DNA of 64,000 nt, taken from positions 90,393,016 to 90,457,015 of the forward strand of contig NC_080171.1 in the NCBI RefSeq assembly GCF_950295315.1, read 5' to 3'. Numbering within the stretch: position 1 is the stretch's first letter; the number at the start of each line of letters is the position of its first letter. Below the pieces are notes generated by a model. It ran no database searches and was not told the origin of the DNA. It was given only the letters and a program-made list of their open reading frames with translations. The position numbers and the translations under genes are program-made. Shown here in pieces: positions 43,027 to 54,939 of the stretch. The DNA comes from Erinaceus europaeus. Taxonomy: Eukaryota > Chordata > Mammalia > Eulipotyphla > Erinaceidae.

Positions 43027-43165
43027 GAAGTCTCTGTATAGTAGGTCCATCCTCACAAAAACCTCATGAGGCAAGTGTTCTTATGATTCTAATTTTGAAG
43101 ATGAAATAACTAAAACACAGCAAGAGTAGATACATTATTTAAAGTTAGACATGGTCAATAACCTA
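43027..43165 (+). mobile_element. MIR fragment
   Basis: cctcacaaaaacctcatgaggcaag and ttgaagatgaaataactaaaacacag follow the MIR core. Confidence 0.6.
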
Positions 43166-43192
43166 GAAAACTCAGACAAGACTTCAGCTTTA

Positions 43193-43395
43193 GGGGCCAC
43201 GTGGTAGCATACCTGGTTAAGTGCACACATTATCATGCACAAGGACCCAGGTTCAAACTCCTGGTCCCTACCTGCAAGGGAAAAGCTTCACGAGTGGTGA
43301 AGCAAGGGCTGCAGGTGTTTCTCTGTCTCTCTCTTCCTATTTCTAGCTCTCTCTATCCAATAATGAGTAAATAAAGATTAAGAAATATTAAAAAA
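43193..43395 (+). mobile_element. Older tRNA-derived SINE
   Basis: ggggccacgtggtagcatacctgg head, caggttcaaactcctgg, CT body and tatccaataatgag tail. Confidence 0.85.
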
Positions 43396-43475
43396 GACTT
43401 AGGCTTTAAAGTTTAGCCCTAGAATCAGTGCCCCTAATAACTATACTCTTTTATATTTTTAATTTATATTTAAAA

Positions 43476-43697
43476 AATGGAAATATTGACAAGATCATGG
43501 CCACAGAATGGGAGCTCAGACCTACAGGGAAGCATAGGTTACATAGGCTCTTGTGCTGAATATGAGCCCCAGATCAAATCAATGGGGTTTACAGTTAACA
43601 ATATTTATATACTTCTCCCATATTTGGGAGCTACTCTTTTCCCTTATCCAGCTTTCTAGTCCTTTTTCCAACTATGACACAATAATCCCAGACAATA
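43476..43697 (+). mobile_element. L1 3' UTR fragment, old long-UTR subfamily
   Basis: gggagctcagacctacaggg, gctgaatatgagccccagatc and catatttgggagctactc match 53695-53850 and 32870-33030. Confidence 0.75.
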
Positions 43698-43699
43698 TC

Positions 43700-43890
43700 T
43701 TTATTTTATTTTAATGAGACATAACGAGAGGGAGGGAGATGGAAAGGGAAGGTGGGAGAGAGGGGAGAAGACCTCAGAGCACTGCTAAGCTCAGATTTGT
43801 GGTAATCTTGGGAATTGAACCTTGAATCTTGTAACCTCAGGCATGAAAATCTTTTGCAGAACCATTATGCTGTTTCCCCAGCCCTATCAC
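43700..43890 (-). mobile_element. Old tRNA-derived SINE, minus strand
   Basis: TTTATTTTATTTT tail side, cagagcactgctaagctcag, gggaattgaaccttg and cctcaggcatgaaaatc. Confidence 0.7.
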
Positions 43891-43969
43891 CATAATTTTA
43901 AATAAATGATCACTAGGATTAATACTAGGAGTTAGTGCATGAACAATTCACTATTTCTAGCAGCATATT

Positions 43970-44176
43970 CTCTCTCTGTCTCTCTCTCTCTCCTCTCTTT
44001 ACTGAGTAGAAAAATAGAAATTGAGAGGGGAATCAGATAGAGAGACACTTGCTCCTAGCACTGTTTCAACACCCTTGAAACTTCTTCACAGCAGAATGGG
44101 ACCAGGGACTTGAACTCAGGTCCTCACACATGGCAATGTGTCTACTTTGCCAGGTACTTAACTGCCCAGGCCCCAC
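43970..44176 (-). mobile_element. Older tRNA-derived SINE, minus strand
   Basis: A TC run, gagaggggaatcagatagagag body, ccagggacttgaactcaggtcc and a head complement ending cccaggcccc. Confidence 0.75.
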
Positions 44177-44319
44177 TATGGTATTCTAAATGAACATCCC
44201 AGAATTTTTTTGCATTTGAATTTGGAAGAAATGATGAATGTGATGAAACCTATTTGTTCTTCTGATTATAGAACACTGTTGTTGAAAGATAATTTGGGGG
44301 ATATATCCCATTGAAGTGC

Positions 44320-44650
44320 CTGGTTTACAGATGAAGGAATTGAGGTCAAAAAACATCAAGCAGTTTGTCTAAGATCAAGATATTTTGAAACTATGTTTAG
44401 TGGATATTAAATACATTTCAGGGATTCTGAATCCTGATTATAGTGGTCGGATAACCCTCACAACATCCAATTTTTCTTGCATGTTTCTATGAGTCAGATA
44501 TAATGTCAAATAGTTTACAGGTATCATGTCATTTAATTCACAGAAAATTTTGGGAAAAGAAAAATGAGGCTCGGAAGAGTTAAAGTCACATAGTTTACGG
44601 CATGAGTAGAGATTGTGATCTGCTTCTGGATGACTCCAAGCCTCCCGAGT
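44320..44650 (+). mobile_element. MIR fragments
   Basis: gtttacagatgaaggaattgagg (44325) and atgaggctcggaagagttaaag (44565) are MIR core matches, probably two diverged copies. Confidence 0.55.
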
Positions 44651-44914
44651 TTAACTACCATGAAACACAAGATGATAAGGTCAGGCTCTCAATGAAATCA
44701 TGCTGCTGGCTCTGATTGAGAGGAAAGCTGAGATTTGTTGTTTCTTTACAAATTCTTTCATCACTGCCTGAACCCTGAGAAGTTTGAGGTCTCACCCCAC
44801 TGAATTTCCCAGATTGAAACAGAATAAAATCCTGAACTTTGAAGAGGAAGATGTCAAGGAGAAGAAACATTTGGAGAGATATATCAATTTCATATCTTAA
44901 AAAAAATATGTGTT
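44651..44914. other. No recognisable feature
   Basis: Nothing I can support. Confidence 0.3.
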
Positions 44915-45065
44915 TGCAAGGCAGGGTAGTGGCTCAGCAGGTAAAACATATGGAGTCCATGGGTGTGACTCTGGATTTAATCTCAAGCCTCACATAAGAG
45001 AACAATAAACACAAAATAACTGAAGCTCCATGCATGTGGAATTAGACTTTGCTCTTTATTTCCCT
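44915..45065 (+). mobile_element. Old tRNA-derived SINE
   Basis: gggtagtggctcagcaggtaaaac head and a degraded B-box region; a second small fragment may follow at 45085-45160. Confidence 0.45.
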
Positions 45066-45262
45066 AAAAAAAAAAAAGTAGGGTTTCATAGCCACAGTGG
45101 TGAAATACATAAACAATACACTGTTATGCTTGATAACTCAGTAACTCAGTAAAGAAAAAAAAAACTACCTGTGACTGAGATAACTTTCAGTCAACCTCAA
45201 TATTTGACATGGTACTAAAGTGAAGTAAAATGCTGTGTAACAGTTACATTTATATACTGCAA

Positions 45263-45510
45263 CCTAGCACGTAATGATTGGGCCCTCCTCAATCACTATC
45301 AAACAGGCCATGGCCGGTGCACTGCTATGTTCCACCGCTGGGGAGACAGAGACAACCCGAACTGCCCCTGTGGCTACAGACAGACTGTGACCCACATAGT
45401 CAAGGACTGCCACCTCTTCAGATTCAAAGGAGGTCTCGAAACTTTACATCAAGCTCAACCTGACACTGTTAACTGGCTACGGAAGAAGGGCAAACGCTAG
45501 AAGAAGAAGA
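45263..45510 (+). mobile_element. Foreign LINE copy 3, with TSD
   Basis: This is the shortest copy, flanked by ACTGCAA at 45256-45262 and 45511-45517. It starts at the codon region for LAR.DWALLN and runs to TAG 45498-45500, then AAGAAGAAGA. The correct frame holds the CxC...H...C knuckle (NCPCGYRQTVTHIVKDC) and ends with KKGKR. Over the last 111 bases it differs from copies 1 and 2 at seven positions, so it is a separate, somewhat older or differently sourced insertion. Confidence 0.85.
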
Positions 45511-45599
45511 ACTGCAATCAAAGATATGTTCCAGAAAATTAAAATGGAAACTCCTTAAAGTAAAGAGTACTGTTTTTACTATTTAAAATGTAATTATTA

Positions 45600-45762
45600 A
45601 AAAAAAGTAATTATTATTATTATTATTATTACTTTTAACCAGAGCACTTCTGAGCTCTGATTTGTGGTGGTGCTAGTGATTAAACCTGGGGTCTTTAGTG
45701 CCTCAGATATGAATATCTTTTTTTGCATAGCTGTTATGCTATCTCCCCAACTCAAGAGTATT
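45600..45762 (-). mobile_element. Old tRNA-derived SINE, minus strand
   Basis: (ATT)n tail side, agagcacttctgagctctg, gattaaacctggggtc and gttatgctatctcccc. Confidence 0.7.
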
Positions 45763-46272
45763 GCTTTTTCTTCTCTCCTGTCAGACCTTATAAGCCTATT
45801 TTGGATACTAACCACAACTCTTGATTCAAAAATTAAAGGTTTGTAATGCTTTCAAAGCCAATTTTCTATTCAAAAGATGTGAATAAAAAGAATTTCTAAG
45901 ATCAAAGTGATTTTCAAATTAAAAATATCCTAATTTCAAGTTCAGCAAGCACTATAATAATGCACAGAAGTTGAACCAAAGGTGAAATGAATGAACAACA
46001 ACAACAAAAAAGATAAGCTGTTTCTAAGCATAATAGTTAGATCTAGATTTGGTATAAGGGTAGTTAGAGGTCAACTAATCCAACTTCAGAACTGGTCTTT
46101 AAACCGTTATCATCTTTCAAAGTAACCCAGGTAAGCACTGGAGCAGATGTTTTCCAGGTAATTTTTGGTGAAAACAACCAGTGCTTTCTAAAGCATTATT
46201 TTCTCTCAAATCTAGCTTCAACCCACTTTTAGAAATAATTAAAATATAATCTCTCTAATAGTAGGCTGGCAT
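45763..46272. other. No recognisable feature
   Basis: AT-rich sequence without a supported repeat or gene. Confidence 0.3.
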
Positions 46273-46282
46273 GATTTAAATA

Positions 46283-46564
46283 CATCTTTTAAAAAAATAT
46301 TTATTTATTTATTTATTCCCATTTGTTGTTTTTATTGTTGTAGTTATTATTATTGACATCGTTGTTGTTGGATGGGACAGAGAGAAATGGAGAGAGGAGG
46401 GGAAGACAGAGAGAGGGAGAGAAAGACACGTACAGCCTTGCTTCACTGCCTGGGAAGCGACTCCCCTGCAGGTGGGGAGCCAGGGGCTCAAACCAGGATC
46501 CTTATGCTGGTCCTAGCTCTTTGTACCATGTGCTCTTAACCTGCTGTGCTACTGCCTGACTCCG
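46283..46564 (-). mobile_element. Young tRNA-derived SINE, minus strand, with TSD
   Basis: GATTTAAATA flanks it at 46273-46282 and 46565-46574. Tail (TTTA)n, ttgttgttggatgggacagag, GAGA body, gcgactcccctgcaggtgggg and tgctgtgctactgcctgactcc give a near-complete element. Confidence 0.9.
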
Positions 46565-46804
46565 GATTTAAATATATTTTCTAAAAAGCCCAGTTGTCTG
46601 AATTTTCAGTTATTTTCCATAGATGGTTCAGTGTTGTCATTCAGTATTCTTCCCCTAGTCAGAAAACATTATTCTTGATGGGAGGAAAGACTACAAGGGA
46701 GAAATTTATCCCAGATTCTACAGAGCATCAAGTCCCTAGCTATTCCAAGAGTGCTAATTTCTAAGCTAAGAATATTTCAGAAGGCATTTAACCATGACTA
46801 CTTA

Positions 46805-47015
46805 GTATCTTCAGAATCACAGAACCATAACCAGTCAATGCTGGAAGGGACCTTAAAGTTAATTTTGTTCTGGATTCTCATTTTGCAGATGGAGAGATAG
46901 AGAGTTAAGTGACTTGCCCAGGGTCACACAGCTGGCTAATGGCAAGGCTGGGCCTAAGTCCTAGTTCTCCAAATTCTCGGTGACATTCTCTGCGTACTCC
47001 CCCCTGCTGCCTCCT
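46805..47015 (+). mobile_element. MIR element
   Basis: ttgcagatggagagatag, gttaagtgacttgcccagggtc and acacagctggctaatggcaagg are strong MIR core matches; it ends near ctgctgcctcc. Confidence 0.85.
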
Positions 47016-47827
47016 CAAGCTGTTCTTCTGTTTCAAAATGAACTATAGCATTTTTTTCAGTAACCAGATTCTGGAAATAGGGCATCTTCCTTGCCCTATA
47101 TATCTAATATTCTTTAGTTATTTCTTTCTTTATTTTATTTTATTTAAGAAAGGATTAATTAACAAAACCATAAGGTAGGAGGGGTACAACTCCACACAAT
47201 TCCCACCACCCAATCTCCATAACCCACCCCCTCCCATGATAGCTTTCCCATTCTCTATCCCTCTGGGAGCATGGACCCAGGGTCATTGAGGGTTGCAGAA
47301 GGTAGAAGGTCTAGCTTCTGTAATTGCTTCCCTGCTGAAAATGGGCATTGACTGGTCGGTCCATACTCCCAGTCTGCCTCTCTCTTTCCCTAGTAGGGTG
47401 TGTCTCTTGGGAAGCTGAGCTCCAGGACACATTGGTGGGATCTTCAATCCAGGGAAGCCTGGCCATCATCCTGGTGGCATCTGGAACCTGGTGATTGAAA
47501 AGAGAGTTAACATACGAGGCCAAACAAATTGTTGAGCAATCATGGATCCCAAGCTTGGAATAGTGGAGAGGAAGTGTATCACTGCAAACTGTAGTGTACT
47601 TCTGTTTTCAGGTATATATTTTGCAGTAGTTTATGGATACGTGTGAACATAAGCTCTCTGTCACAGAAACTGGTGTGTATCTAGGTTATGGGACTTTGTT
47701 AGGAAGTGAACCACCTGAGATGAAATTAGAGTGTACTATAAAAGGAAAGGTCTCACCCGAGTAATGAAGCTGAAGGGTTGTCATTCCACACGTGAAGTCT
47801 CTGGACACAGTCTGAGGTGAAGCATGT

Positions 47828-48838
47828 TGACACCAAGGAGGTGACTATTACTTAATTTGGGTTAAGAATTAGAGTAGGGAAAAAAGGGGAAAAAAAAAAG
47901 GAAAAAAAAATTTTTTCATGCTTTTAATTTTCAAGCATACCTCCTTCCCGCCCCCCATTCCATAACCAGTCCTTTTCTTTACCAAATTCCTGTCCCACCA
48001 CAGAGTATCATTAATTCTAAGTCTATACGCTTCTGAAACCTCTGGCCTTTTTTCTTTCTAAGTAGCCAACCCCTCCCCACCTCACCCCACATAGCTAATA
48101 ATTAAAAATAAATACATTAAAAAAAACAACCCTTTCCTTTCACTGCCCTTTTATAACTGTTCTTTTTCTTATCTTTTTCTTTTTTCTCTCTCTTTCTTTT
48201 TTTTTCTTTTTCTCATTCTTGTCATCCCTTCTTCCTTAATCCTACAACTTCCAAAGTCACTACCACCAGCCCCCACACCAACAAACAGTGTGCTTCTTTG
48301 AATTCACTGATACACATTTGGGAATTTCTTTTCACTGCTCTTTAATTACAGCTCTTTTTCTTATCTTTTCCCTTTTCTCTCTATTGTCTCTCCTTCTCTC
48401 TCTCTTTTTTTTTAATCTTGTCATACACTTCTTCCTTCTTTGCCTGTCTGAATTTGTGAATTATTTTGGGGAAGAAACCTGACTCAGAGTGGACTCTCTA
48501 TGTGTGTATCTCTGCTCAAGTTATCCTTGGCCCTCTTGTTAGCCCTAGAATATACAATGGATAGTAGATTTGCATAACTGTCTATTCTTGCTATCCTTTC
48601 TTTCTTTTCTCTTTCTTCACTGGGATTTGGTTACTATTTTTTCACAGATTGGAGAAATTGTTTAGCTAAATGGTAATGATTAAACTACTTCAATACTTGC
48701 TTCAGTTGCTACTGTAATTCCTGAGGTTGGTGAGTGCAATTGTCATAAAGGTATTTAGTACAGTGTTGCTTGTACTCAAGACACAACAACTGAGGAACAA
48801 CAGAGCATAAAAAAAAAGAAACACATAAATAAAAAAAA
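47828..48838 (+). promoter_or_regulatory. L1-C partial 5' UTR and ORF1 leader (in the inverted part)
   Basis: gacaccaaggaggtgactatt aligns with 6966 in the L1-A second monomer. The following T/C-rich leader is the part deleted from L1-A. The GC-rich monomer body and the YY1-like start are absent. Confidence 0.75.
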
Positions 48839-49732
48839 ATGGGTAGATCAAAAACAAATAAAACTGCTACTCCAATGAACAAAGACAAGAGCCCAGAAGA
48901 AACTATAAATCAGCCAGAAGTAACCATAGATAAGAAAAGTATGCAAGAAATAATAAACTTATTAATCATAGAAATGAAAAGAACATTGGAGGAAAGGAAT
49001 GGCAGTATTAGGGAAACAACAGTTGAGACCCCGAAGGAAAATACTGATTATCTTGAGACAATTAGAGAACTGAAAGCTGAAATAGCTGTAATGAAGAAAG
49101 AAGCTGAGGCAAGGGAAAGCAGACTAACAGAAGCAGAAAACTGAATTAGTCAGACAGAGGATGAGTTAGAGAAAACTAAGAAAGAGGTAAAAGAGATCAA
49201 AAGAGATTGAGAGACACTGAAAACAACAACAGAGATATATGGGATGATCTCAAAAGAAGTAACATTCGCATAATTGGCCTGCTAGAGGAAGAAAGAGAGG
49301 AAGGGGAAGCAAACATTCTAGAGGAAATAATAGAAGAAAACTTCTCAGACCTGAATAACAGAAAGGACATCAAGATTCAAGAGGCCCAGAGAGTACCAAA
49401 CAGAATCAACCCAGACCTGAAGACACCAAGACACATCATAGTCACAATGAGAAGAAGTAAGGATAAAGAAAGGATCCTAAAGGCTGCAAGAGAGAAACAA
49501 AAAGTCACATACAAGGGAAAACCCGTAAGATTATATGCAGACTTCTCCACTCAAACTCTAAAAGCCAGAAGGGAGTGGCAAGATATCTATCGAGCCCTGA
49601 ATGAAAAAGGGTTTCAACCAAGGATAATATGTCCTAGATGGAGGGATCAAAACCTTCTTAGATAAACAACAGTTAAAGGAAGCAACCATCACCAAGCCGG
49701 CCCTGACAGAAGTTCTGAAAGACCTCTTATAA
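48839..49732 (+). pseudogene. L1-C ORF1
   Basis: The ATG at 48839 opens 101 codons covering the polar N-terminus and coiled coil (IRELKAEIAVMKKEAEARESRL), ended by a TGA at 49142-49144. A frame break at about 49200 follows. The RRM and C-terminal domain continue at 49207-49665 (RDTENNNRDIWDDLKRSNIRIIGL, RINPDLKTPRHIIVTM, KERILKAAREK). A 17 bp loss near 49636 then breaks the frame. The ancestral end is KDLL, with its second-to-last codons damaged (TEVLKDLL) and TAA at 49730-49732. ORF2 starts 58 bp later. Confidence 0.88.
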
Positions 49733-49790
49733 ACAAGAACATCACTAGAATACTTGCAATATATCTGAGCAAACAAATTTTTTTTGAACA

Positions 49791-52700
49791 ATGGCACTAC
49801 AATACATTAAATCCATAATATCAATAAATGTCAATGGCTTAAACTCACCCATCAAAAGACACAGGGTGGGGGGATGGATCAGAAAACATAACCCAACCAT
49901 ATGCTGCTTGCAAGAATCCCGTCTGTCACAAGATAAACACAGACTTAAAGTGAAAGGATGTAAAACTATCATACAGGCTAATGGACCACAAAAAAGGGCA
50001 GGAACAGCCATTCTCATCTCAGACATGATAGATTTTAAATTAAATAAAGTAAAAAAAGATAGGCAAGGACATTACAGAATGATCAGAGGGTCAATCAGCC
50101 AAAAAGACTTACCAATTATTAACATCTATGCACCCAATGAGGGACCATCTAAATACATTAAGCACATACTGAAAGAATTTCAAAAATACATCAGTAGCAA
50201 TACAATAATAGTGGGAGACTTCAATACCCAACTCTCACACTTAGACAGATCAACAAAGCAGAGAACCAATAAAGATACAAGAGAATTGAATGAAGAGATC
50301 AACAGACTAGACCTCTTGGACATTTTCAGACTCCTCCACCCCAAAAAACTGGAATACACCTTCTTTTCAAATCCACATAACACATACTCTAGGATAGACC
50401 ACATGTTAGGCCACAAAGACAGCATCAATAAATTCAAGAGCACTGAAATCATCCCAAGTATCTTCTCAGACCACAGTGGAGTAAAACTAACATTTAACAA
50501 CAAACAGAAAATTATTAAAAGACACAGAATTTGGAAACTAAACAACATGCTCCTTAAGAATCACTGGGTCAGAGACTCACTCAAGCAGGAAATTCAAATG
50601 TTCCTGGAAACTAATGAAAATGAAGACACAACCTATCAAAACATTTGGGACACAGCTAAAGCGGTACTGAGAGGGAAACTTATAGCCATACAATCACATA
50701 TTAAACACCAAGAAGAAGCTCAAATGAACGACCTTACTGCACACCTCAAGGACTTAGAGGAAGAGGAACAAAGGAACCCTAAAGCAACCAGAAGGACAGA
50801 AATCACTAAAGTTCCAGCAGAAATAAACAACATCGAAAATAAAAGAACCAAAAGATCAATGAAGCCAAATGTTGGTTCTTTGAAAGATTAAACAAAATTG
50901 ACAAACCCCTAGCCAGACTCACCAAACAAAAAAGAGAGAAGACTCAAATTAATAGAACTGTAAACGATGCAGGAGATATCACAACTGACACCACAGAAAT
51001 CCAGAGAATCCTGTGAAACTTCTATAAAGAACTATATGCCACCAAGCTAGAGAATCTGGAAGAAATGGAACAATTCCTAGAAACCTATGCCCTTCCAAAA
51101 CTGAACCAAGAAGAACTACAAAACCTAAATGCACCAATCACAGACAAAGAAATTGAAACCGTTATTAAGAATCTCCCCAACAACAAAAGTCCTGGACCAG
51201 ATGGCTTCACAAATGAATTCTACAAAACTTTCAGGAAACAGTTAATACCCATACTTCTCAAGCTATTCCATAAGATTGAAGAAACAGGAATACTCCCTTC
51301 CACCTTCTATGAAGCCAACATCACCCTGATACCAAGAGCTGATAGGGACAGAACAAAAAAGGAAAACTACAGACCAATATCTCTGATGAACATTGATGCC
51401 AAAATATTAAACAAGATCTTGGCCAACCGGATATAGCAACATATCAAAAAGATTATTCATCATGACCAAGTGGGATTCATCCCAGGAATGCAAGGCTGGT
51501 TCAACATCCATAAGTCAATCAATGTCATTCACCACATCAATAAAAGCAAAGCCAAAAACCACATGATTATCTCAATAGATGCAGAGAAACCCTTTGACAA
51601 AATCCAACACCCATTCATGCTCAAAACTCTACAAAAAATGGGAATAGATGGAAATTCCTCAAGATAGTGGAGTCTATATATAGCAAACCTACAGCCAACA
51701 TCATACTCAATGGACAGAAGCTGAAAGCATTCCCCCTCAGATTGGGGACTAGACAGGGCTGTCCAATGTCACCATTACTATTCAACATAGTATTGGAAGT
51801 TCTTGCCATAGCAATCAGGCAAGAGAAAGAAATCAAAGGATTACAGATTGGAAGGGAAGAAGTCAAGCTCTCACTATTTGCAGATGATATGATAGTATAC
51901 ATAGAAAAACCTAAAGAATCCAGCAGAAAATTACTGGAAGTTATTAGGCAATATAGCAAGGTATCAGGCTACAAAATCAATGTACAAAAATCAGTGGCAT
52001 TTCTTTATGCAAACACTAAATCTGAAGAAGAAGACATCCAGAAATCACTCCCCTTTACTGTTTCAGCAAAATCAATCAAATACCTAGGAATAAAGTTGAC
52101 CAAAGAAGTAAAAGACTTGTATGCTGAAAAGTATGAGTCGCTACTTAAGGAAATAGAAACTGATACCAAGAAATGGAAAGATATCCCATGCTCATGGATT
52201 GGAAGAATAAATATCATCAAAATGAATATTCTCCCCAGAGCCATATACAAATTTAATGCAATACCCATCAAAGTTCCACCAAGCTTCTTTAAGAGACTAG
52301 AACAAACACTACAATAATTTATCTGGAACCTGAAAACACCTAGAATTGCCAAAACCATCTTGAGGAAAAGAAACAGAAATGGAGCATCACACTCCCAGAC
52401 CTTAAACTATATTATAAAACCACCATCATCAAAACAGCCTGGTACTGAAACAAAAATAGGCACACAGACCAGTGGAACAGAACTGAAAGCCAAGAAATAA
52501 ATCCCAACACCTATGGGCATCTAATCTTTGATAAGGGGGCCCAAAGGATTAAATGGAAAAAGGAGGCTCTCTTCAATAAATGGTGCTGGGAAAACCGGGT
52601 TGTAACATGCAGAAGAATGAAATTGAACCACTTTATCTCACCAGAAACAAAAATCAACTCCAAATGGATCAAAGACCTAGATGTCAGACCAGAAACAATC

Positions 52701-52817
52701 AAATACTTAGAGGAAAACATTGGTAAAACACTTTCCCACCTACACCTCAAGGACATCTTTGATGAATCAAACCCAATTGCAAGGAAGACTAAAGCAGAAA
52801 CAAACCAATGGGACTAG
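49791..52817 (+). pseudogene. L1-C ORF2, endonuclease intact-looking, RT broken, 3' part missing
   Basis: The first 366 codons (49791-50891) hold a full AP-like endonuclease with all expected residues: N13, E42 in LQESRL, D143/N145 in GDFN, D203 in SRIDHMLG and H228 in SDHSG. A 4 bp loss at about 50850 breaks the frame. RT pieces at 51065-51436 and 51470-51667 keep [10 protein letters not shown]. Stops arise from CGA to TGA (about 51015) and CAG to TAG (51434). A one-base deletion at about 51650 is shared with L1-A. FADD is at 51877-51888, and the shared TAA at 52315-52317. The element is cut at 52817, so the Cys-rich domain is absent. Confidence 0.9.
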
Positions 52818-52899
52818 TTCTTTCTTCTAATGAATGGGATGGGCCTGTTCTGATTTGAAATGCTTAGTCAGGTTATGGTTTAAAGAAATTATATGAAAG

Positions 52900-53395
52900 A
52901 AATATTTATGTATACATATGTTCATAGCAACACAATTTGTAATAGCTCAAATTTGGAAGCTAATCTTGTAACCAACGAGAGTAGCTAAGAAGGTTGTGGT
53001 AAATGAACAATAGAAGACTATTCACCTTTTAAGAATGTAGATGTCATCTTTTTCTCATCTTGGACAGAGCTTGAAGGAATCATGTGACATTAGTAAAACA
53101 GAGAAGGATGTATATCAATGATCACGCTCACAGGTGGAACTTAAGAAACAAGAGCAAAAAAAGAACACACAAAATAAAACTTGGACTATGTTTTGTGTAT
53201 TGCACCAAATCAAAGGATTCTGGGAAAAGAGGACTGGAGGAGGCAGAAGTTTGGTGGGTATCAGGAAGGTTTTGAGGTCCTGGTGCATGATGGTATGAAA
53301 GGACCTAAGTTTAGGGTGATAGTGTTTCACAGACACTTATCATAGGGAGAAGAAAATTGTACCCATGTGTGATCACCTGGACTATAATCCATTAT
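52900..53395 (+). mobile_element. Old L1 ORF2 C-terminus and 3' UTR
   Basis: atgttcatagcaacacaatttg, aaatttggaagctaatc, tcttggacagagcttgaagg and aattgtacccatgtgtgatcacc follow the L1 3' order of an older subfamily (compare 60030-60350). Confidence 0.75.
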
Positions 53396-53489
53396 CCACC
53401 CCAAAGTAAAATGGTCAAACAGAAGAAAGAGAAAATACATTTTGTGAAGGTGTTGAAGCAAGAGGGAGAAAGATCATAATACACTTCAC

Positions 53490-53584
53490 CACTTTATTTT
53501 TTTAATTATTTAATTATTCTGTTTATTTATTTGATAAAGACAGAAAGAAATCCAGAGAGAAGGGAGGTAGAAAGAGAGAGATGA
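53490..53584 (-). mobile_element. Older SINE, tail half, split by an L1
   Basis: TTTAATTATTTAATTATT tail side and gacagaaagaaatccagagag body. The other half of the same SINE is at 54511-54640. Confidence 0.7.
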
Positions 53585-54495
53585 CTCTTCATTGTTACTG
53601 GTCATTTCTATCAGGAACAATACAATAGACCCATTTGCTGTACCTGAGGAAGATGGGTCCTGATATTGGGGCAGCTTGGAATGTTCCTACTTATGACCAC
53701 AGAATGTAAGCTCAGATCTAAAGGGATGCTGAGGTCACATAGGCTCCTAAGCTGAATATGGGCCCCAGATCACATAAAATCAATGGGGTTTACAATCAAC
53801 AATATTTATACCCCTTTCTCATATTAGGGAGCTACTCTCTTCTCTGATCCATATTTCTGGTCTTTTTTCCAGTCATGACATCTTCTTCATAATCAATAAT
53901 TAGAATCCACCCACCTTCATATCAGATTTCAGGCTCAGACAAAACGAAACAAAACAAAAAAAAAACCTAGTATAGCCACAGACCCTTTAGACTATAACTA
54001 AAATATGCCTACTAGCTATCTACAAAATGGAGACCCCCTTCCCCCAACTATTCATCTGCACTATTCCAGACTTTTGGTCCATGATTGGCCAACAATTTGT
54101 TTGGCTTTTTATATTAACTCTCTTTTCAACCTCCAGGTTCCAAATGCTAGCATGATGCCAACCAGACTTCCCTGGACTGACAACCCCAACAATGTGTTCT
54201 GGAGCTCTGCTTCCCCTGAACCCCCACCCTACTAGGGAAAGAGAGAGGCAGACTGGGTGTATAAATCAATCACTCAACACCCATGATCAGCAGGGAAGCA
54301 ATTACAGAAGCCAGACCTTCTACCTTCTGCAGCCCACAATGACCTTGGGTTCATACTCCCAGAGGGATAAAAATAGGAAAGCTATAAGGCGAGGGGATGG
54401 GATACGGAGATCTTATGGTGGGAATTGTGTGGAGTTGTACCCCTCTTATTCTATGGTTTAGTCAATGTTTCCTTTTTATAAATAAAATAAAAAAG
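53585..54495 (+). mobile_element. 5'-truncated L1 inserted in a SINE, with TSD
   Basis: gaaagagagagatga occurs at 53570-53584 and 54496-54510. The insert has the long-3'-UTR subfamily blocks (53690-53850) and the standard end ggtgggaattgtgtggag...tataaataaaataaaaaa. Confidence 0.88.
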
Positions 54496-54510
54496 GAAAG
54501 AGAGAGATGA

Positions 54511-54640
54511 GAGAGAACTTCTTCACTGCTTCACCACTTGTAAATCTTTCCCCATGCAGATGAAGGCCAGGGACTTGATCCCTGGTCCTTGTGCATTTAC
54601 CATATGTGCTCAGCCAGGTGCACCATCATCTGGCCTCTAT
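54511..54640 (-). mobile_element. Older SINE, head half
   Basis: The body continues (cttcactgcttcaccacttg), then ccccatgcagatgaaggcc, gggacttgatccctgg and a head complement aggtgcaccatcatctggcc. Confidence 0.75.
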
Positions 54641-54644
54641 TTAG

Positions 54645-54735
54645 CCATTTTATTTATACTGGAGATCAAATTCAGGAACTCATGCATGCAAGACATGTGC
54701 TCTACCATTGAGTCATTGCACCAGTCTTCAGTGAA
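54645..54735 (-). mobile_element. Old SINE fragment, minus strand
   Basis: actggagatcaaattcaggaac, gtgctctaccattgagtcattg fits the old family's head complement. Confidence 0.45.
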
Positions 54736-54939
54736 ATAAAGAAGTGAAATCCAAGAAAATGTTTTACTTATTTTTCAATTATTTGTGCTTGATCTACTCA
54801 TTGTATACTGCAACAAGCAACTCTATTATATTTTATGAATAATCTTGGCAAATGATAAAAAGCATGACTCTCACATGAGATAAACATATGCCAGGTATTT
54901 TATTTGACACATGAATTAATGAGAGAACCAGGGCTCAGG

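Larger units (their letters stand above)
47131..52817 (-). mobile_element. L1-C: minus-strand L1 with large twin-primed 5' inversion
   Basis: The direct repeats TTCTTTCTT at 47122-47130 and 52818-52826 bracket it. The 3' end of the L1 lies on the minus strand at 47131-47826 (poly-A side at 47131-47150). From 47828 the rest is in plus orientation, from the 5' UTR through ORF1 to an internal ORF2 point (ggacta, equal to about 10700 in L1-A). About 1.4 kb of L1 between the two parts is missing. This is the exact layout expected from twin priming, and the inverted part is nearly 5 kb. Confidence 0.92.
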
